From Xaviernesmea rhizosphaerae (GTDB lineage Bacteria; Pseudomonadota; Alphaproteobacteria; Rhizobiales; Rhizobiaceae), in NCBI RefSeq assembly GCF_001938945.1, contig NZ_MKIO01000037.1, positions 22,948 to 86,947 of the forward strand: DNA of 64,000 nt, read 5' to 3'. The notes under the pieces were generated by a model. The model made no database searches, was not told the origin of the DNA, and worked only from the letters and a program-made list of their open reading frames with translations. A program made the translations under genes and the position numbers. Position 1 is the first letter of the stretch, and every line of letters starts with the position of its first letter. Below, piece after piece: positions 61,101-64,000 of this stretch.

Positions 61101-62741
61101 ATGACAGCACGCACGAACATGAAAAGCAGGACTGCGCAGGCGGCGACGGCAACGGGTGAGACGATCCTGGCCGTGCGCCAGCTCAAGGTCGTCTTCGACA
61201 CGCCTGATGGTGCGGTGGAGGCTGTCAAGGGCGTCGATCTCGACGTCAGGGCCGGCGAGACGCTGGCCGTGGTCGGCGAATCCGGCTCCGGCAAGAGCCA
61301 GACCATGATGGCGATCATGGGCCTGCTGGCCGCCAATGGCCGGGCAAGCGGCTCCGCACTTTATCGCGACAGGGAAATGGTCGGGCTGCCGATCAAGGAT
61401 CTCAACACGATCCGCGGCGACAAGATCACCATGATCTTCCAGGAGCCGATGACCTCGCTCGATCCGCTCTACCCGATCGGCCGGCAGATCGCCGAGCCAA
61501 TCCGCCACCATCGCGGCGGCACGGCGGCGGACGCCCGCGCCCGGGTGCTGGAGCTGCTCGAACTGGTCGGCATTCCCGAGCCGGCGCGGCGCATCGACAG
61601 CTATCCGCACGAGCTCTCCGGCGGCCAGCGCCAGCGCGCCATGATCGCCATGGCGCTTGCCAACGAGCCCGACATCCTCATCGCCGACGAGCCGACCACC
61701 GCGCTCGACGTGACGATCCAGGCGCAGATCCTCACCCTCCTGCAATCGCTGCAGAAGCGCTTCGGCATGGCCGTGGTGCTGATCACCCATGATCTGGGCG
61801 TGGTGCGCCATGTGGCGGACCGGGTGGTGGTGATGCGCCGGGGCGAGGTGGTGGAGACCGGAACCACACGCGCGGTATTCGACGCGCCCAAGGCGGATTA
61901 TACCCGCATGCTGATCGATGCCGAGCCAAGCGGCGAGAAGGCGCCGCCTGCGCTGGACGCGCCGGTGATCCTTCAAGGCCGCAAGGTGCGCGTCGATTAC
62001 AAGATCGCTGGCGGCTTCCTGAAGAAGTCCGGCCTCTTCACCGCCGTTCACGGCGCCGACATCCACCTGCGCCAGGGGCAGACCATCGGCCTCGTCGGAG
62101 AATCCGGCTCAGGAAAGTCGACGCTTGGCCGGGCGCTGCTGAAGCTCACCCCCTCTTCCGGCCGGGTGCTGTTCGACGGGCGCGACATTTCCGGCTTCGA
62201 CCGCAAGGCCATGCGGCCGCTGCGGCGCGATATGCAGCTGGTGTTCCAGGACCCGTTCGGCTCGCTCTCGCCGCGCCAGACCGTGGGCGAGATCATCACC
62301 GAGGGGCTCTATGTTCACGAGCCGCAGCTCTCCAAGGCTGAGCGCGATGCCCGCGCCGTGGCGGCGCTGCAGGAGGTCGGGCTGGATCCCACCGCGCGCA
62401 ACCGCTATCCGCATGAATTTTCCGGCGGCCAGCGGCAGCGCATCGCCATTGCCCGCGCGATCATCCTCAAGCCGCGCCTGGTCGTGCTCGACGAGCCGAC
62501 CTCGGCGCTCGACCGCTCGGTGCAGGGGCAGGTGATCGAGCTGTTGCGCGGGCTTCAGGCCAGCCACGGCCTCTCCTATCTCTTCATCAGCCATGATCTG
62601 TCGGTCATCCGGGCCATGTCCGACTATGTCATCGTCATGCAGGGTGGGCAGATCGTGGAAGAGGGCGAGACGGCGGCGCTGTTCTCCAACCCGCGCGAGG
62701 CCTATACCCGGGCTCTGCTCAGCGCCGCCTATTCGCGCTGA
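61101..62741 (+). CDS. Oligopeptide ABC transporter ATPase, OppD-OppF fusion
   Basis: 546 aa with two complete ABC domains. Domain 1 (about 15-265): Walker A GESGSGKSQTM, LSGGQRQRAMIAMAL, LIADEPTTALDVT. Domain 2 (about 290-545): Walker A GESGSGKSTLGRALL, FSGGQRQRIAIARAI, VVLDEPTSALDRS. One polypeptide replaces the separate OppD and OppF. Starts 1 bp after oppC. Confidence 0.94.
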   Translation: MTARTNMKSRTAQAATATGETILAVRQLKVVFDTPDGAVEAVKGVDLDVRAGETLAVVGESGSGKSQTMMAIMGLLAANGRASGSALYRDREMVGLPIKDLNTIRGDKITMIFQEPMTSLDPLYPIGRQIAEPIRHHRGGTAADARARVLELLELVGIPEPARRIDSYPHELSGGQRQRAMIAMALANEPDILIADEPTTALDVTIQAQILTLLQSLQKRFGMAVVLITHDLGVVRHVADRVVVMRRGEVVETGTTRAVFDAPKADYTRMLIDAEPSGEKAPPALDAPVILQGRKVRVDYKIAGGFLKKSGLFTAVHGADIHLRQGQTIGLVGESGSGKSTLGRALLKLTPSSGRVLFDGRDISGFDRKAMRPLRRDMQLVFQDPFGSLSPRQTVGEIITEGLYVHEPQLSKAERDARAVAALQEVGLDPTARNRYPHEFSGGQRQRIAIARAIILKPRLVVLDEPTSALDRSVQGQVIELLRGLQASHGLSYLFISHDLSVIRAMSDYVIVMQGGQIVEEGETAALFSNPREAYTRALLSAAYSR

Positions 62742-62951
62742 GCCGATCGGCGCGCAGGGCTTGAACGCCTTGCGCGCCGCAAGACGAGGGGACGGATCGG
62801 GAGGAGGTCCGCCCCTTCAGAAGCATAGGGCGCGGTGAACGCCCATCATGAGGCATGGTCCCGGCCGGCGCGCGCTGCCCGGCCATGCGGCAGGAACACA
62901 TAGGAGGCACGGCCGGCGATCCGCTCTCGCCTGACGTGACGGAGGAGAATC

Positions 62952-63863
62952 ATGACCGACACACCGCTCTACACCCATCACGATCCGCGCTTTGCCGATC
63001 TGATCCAGTCCCATGCCCTGCCGGACCTGCTCTATTCCGGCTGCCGCTGGGCCGAAGGCCCGGTCTGGTTCGCCGACCAGAACCTGCTCCTGTGGAGCGA
63101 CATTCCCAACAATCGGATGCTGCGCTTTTCGCCCGAAGCCGACGGGCTTGGCAGCGTCTCCGTCTTTCGCGGGCCATCGAACTACGCCAATGGCCACACG
63201 CGCGACCGGGAAGGCCGGCTGGTGTCCTGCGAGCACGGCCTGCGCCGGGTGACCCGCACCGAGATCGACGGCACCATCACCGTTCTGGCCGATCGCTTCG
63301 ACGGCAAGCCGCTGAACTCGCCGAATGACGTGGTGGTCTCCTCCGACGGTGCGGTCTGGTTCACCGATCCCGTTTACGGCATCCTGAGCGATTACGAGGG
63401 CTACAAATCCGAGATCGAGCAGGCGCGCAACCGCGTCTACCGCATCGATCCCAGAAGCGGCGCGGTCGAGGCGGTTTGCGAGGATTTCGAGCAGCCCAAC
63501 GGGCTGGCCTTTTCCCCTGATGAAAGCCGGCTCTATATCGTCGACAGCGGCAGTCCGCGCCATATCCGCATGTTCGACGTGCAGGAGGGGCGCCGCCTGT
63601 CCGGCGGTTCGGTCTTTTACCCGCTCGACGCCGAACACGGACCGGATGGGCTGCGGGTGGACGCGGCGGGACATGTCTGGGCGGCTGCGGGCAAGGGCGT
63701 TCAGGTCTTCGCGCCCGATGGCACGTCGCTCGGGCGCATCGCCTTTCCGCAACGAGTGTCGAATCTGGCTTTTGGCGGGCCGCGCCGCAACCGGCTGTTC
63801 GTCACCGCCACCCAGTCGCTGCACGCGATCTATGTCGCGGCCAATGGCGCGCTGAGGCCTTAG
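62952..63863 (+). CDS. SMP-30/gluconolactonase/LRE family protein
   Basis: 303 aa from the ATG at 62952 (GGAGGAGA upstream). Six-bladed beta-propeller with the usual metal site: E35 (RWAEGPVW), N125 (NSPNDVVV), N183 (QPNGLAFS) and D232 (HGPDGLRV). These enzymes hydrolyse sugar lactones or related esters; the substrate cannot be read. It lies 210 bp after the peptide transporter and may not share its operon. The TAG stop overlaps the first bases of RIME-like repeat copy 3. Confidence 0.88.
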   Translation: MTDTPLYTHHDPRFADLIQSHALPDLLYSGCRWAEGPVWFADQNLLLWSDIPNNRMLRFSPEADGLGSVSVFRGPSNYANGHTRDREGRLVSCEHGLRRVTRTEIDGTITVLADRFDGKPLNSPNDVVVSSDGAVWFTDPVYGILSDYEGYKSEIEQARNRVYRIDPRSGAVEAVCEDFEQPNGLAFSPDESRLYIVDSGSPRHIRMFDVQEGRRLSGGSVFYPLDAEHGPDGLRVDAAGHVWAAAGKGVQVFAPDGTSLGRIAFPQRVSNLAFGGPRRNRLFVTATQSLHAIYVAANGALRP

Positions 63864-63965
63864 AGCATCGGACCGAAAAGTGGGAACCGGTTTTCGGAAA
63901 AATCCGATGCAAAAACAAAAATCTAGAGCATCGCACTGAGTGCTATTCTTCAGTCCGATGCTCTA
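63862..63965. repeat. RIME-like palindromic intergenic repeat, copy 3 (inverted)
   Basis: The same element as copies 1 and 2 but in the opposite orientation: AGAGCATCGGACCGAAAAG first, ending GTCCGATGCTCT. It overlaps the SMP-30 stop codon, so the insertion or the gene end has merged with the repeat. Confidence 0.8.
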
Positions 63966-64000
63966 AGGCAAGGGTAGAGGGGCCGGGATTGACGGCCCCT

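Noticed and set aside
1..64000. CRISPR arrays, tRNA or rRNA genes, insertion sequences and phage integration sites
   Set aside because: No regularly spaced repeats, no cloverleaf-like sequences with T-loop motif in the spacers, and no transposase or integrase gene were seen.

Overview
The window is GC-rich, almost fully coding DNA of an alphaproteobacterium, most likely a member of the Rhizobiaceae. The main evidence is a full-length cyclic beta-1,2-glucan synthase (NdvB/ChvB type, 2830 aa) with an OpgC-type succinyltransferase beside it. Supporting evidence is DUF982, DUF992 and DUF3008 proteins, an HWE-type histidine kinase, three copies of a roughly 104-bp RIME-like palindromic repeat, and candidate EcfG/RpoE2-type promoters. 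No rRNA, tRNA, CRISPR array, transposase or phage gene was seen.

Layout. 1-4370 (+): the 3' end of a large secreted protein and its type I secretion ABC exporter and adaptor. 4333-11472 (-): a type I restriction-modification operon, hsdR-hsdM-hsdS plus a fourth gene with a PD-(D/E)XK-like signature. 11666-17507: a polar amino-acid ABC transporter operon ending in a histidine-ammonia-lyase homologue, with a divergent HutC-type repressor; the lyase homologue lacks the Ala-Ser-Gly tripeptide that forms the MIO cofactor. 17640-17885: a DUF982 protein. 18018-22026 (-): a YehZYXW-type osmoprotectant ABC transporter. 22453-27451: DUF3008 protein, Tat-signal malate:quinone oxidoreductase, EamA transporter, TerC/DUF475 membrane protein. 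27532-33582 (-): a three-gene signalling operon (hybrid kinase with three receivers, CheR methyltransferase, receiver-PAS-HWE kinase-receiver). 33836-36263: DUF992 protein and small proteins of unknown function. 36639-46578 (-): opgC and ndvB, with two near-identical palindromes upstream of ndvB. 47303-51686: LysR regulator divergent from a 2-oxoadipate dioxygenase/decarboxylase and a piperideine-6-carboxylate dehydrogenase (lysine catabolism). 51766-52346: ParDE-type toxin-antitoxin. 52439-54869: cytochrome P450 coupled to an LpxL-like acyltransferase. 54989-56955 (-): a 2H-phosphoesterase-like DUF1045 protein and class II fructose-bisphosphate aldolase. 57161-63863 (+): an Opp-type peptide ABC transporter and an SMP-30/gluconolactonase-like protein.

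Taken together the genes suggest a soil or plant-associated, osmotically adaptable heterotroph: amino-acid, peptide and osmoprotectant uptake, lysine breakdown, succinylated periplasmic glucans, and a restriction barrier. The best leads for something undescribed are the MIO-less lyase homologue inside a complete transporter/HutC locus, the PD-(D/E)XK-like fourth gene of the type I RM operon, the paired palindromes before ndvB, and the P450-acyltransferase pair. All family assignments come from reading motifs by eye; no database search was run.
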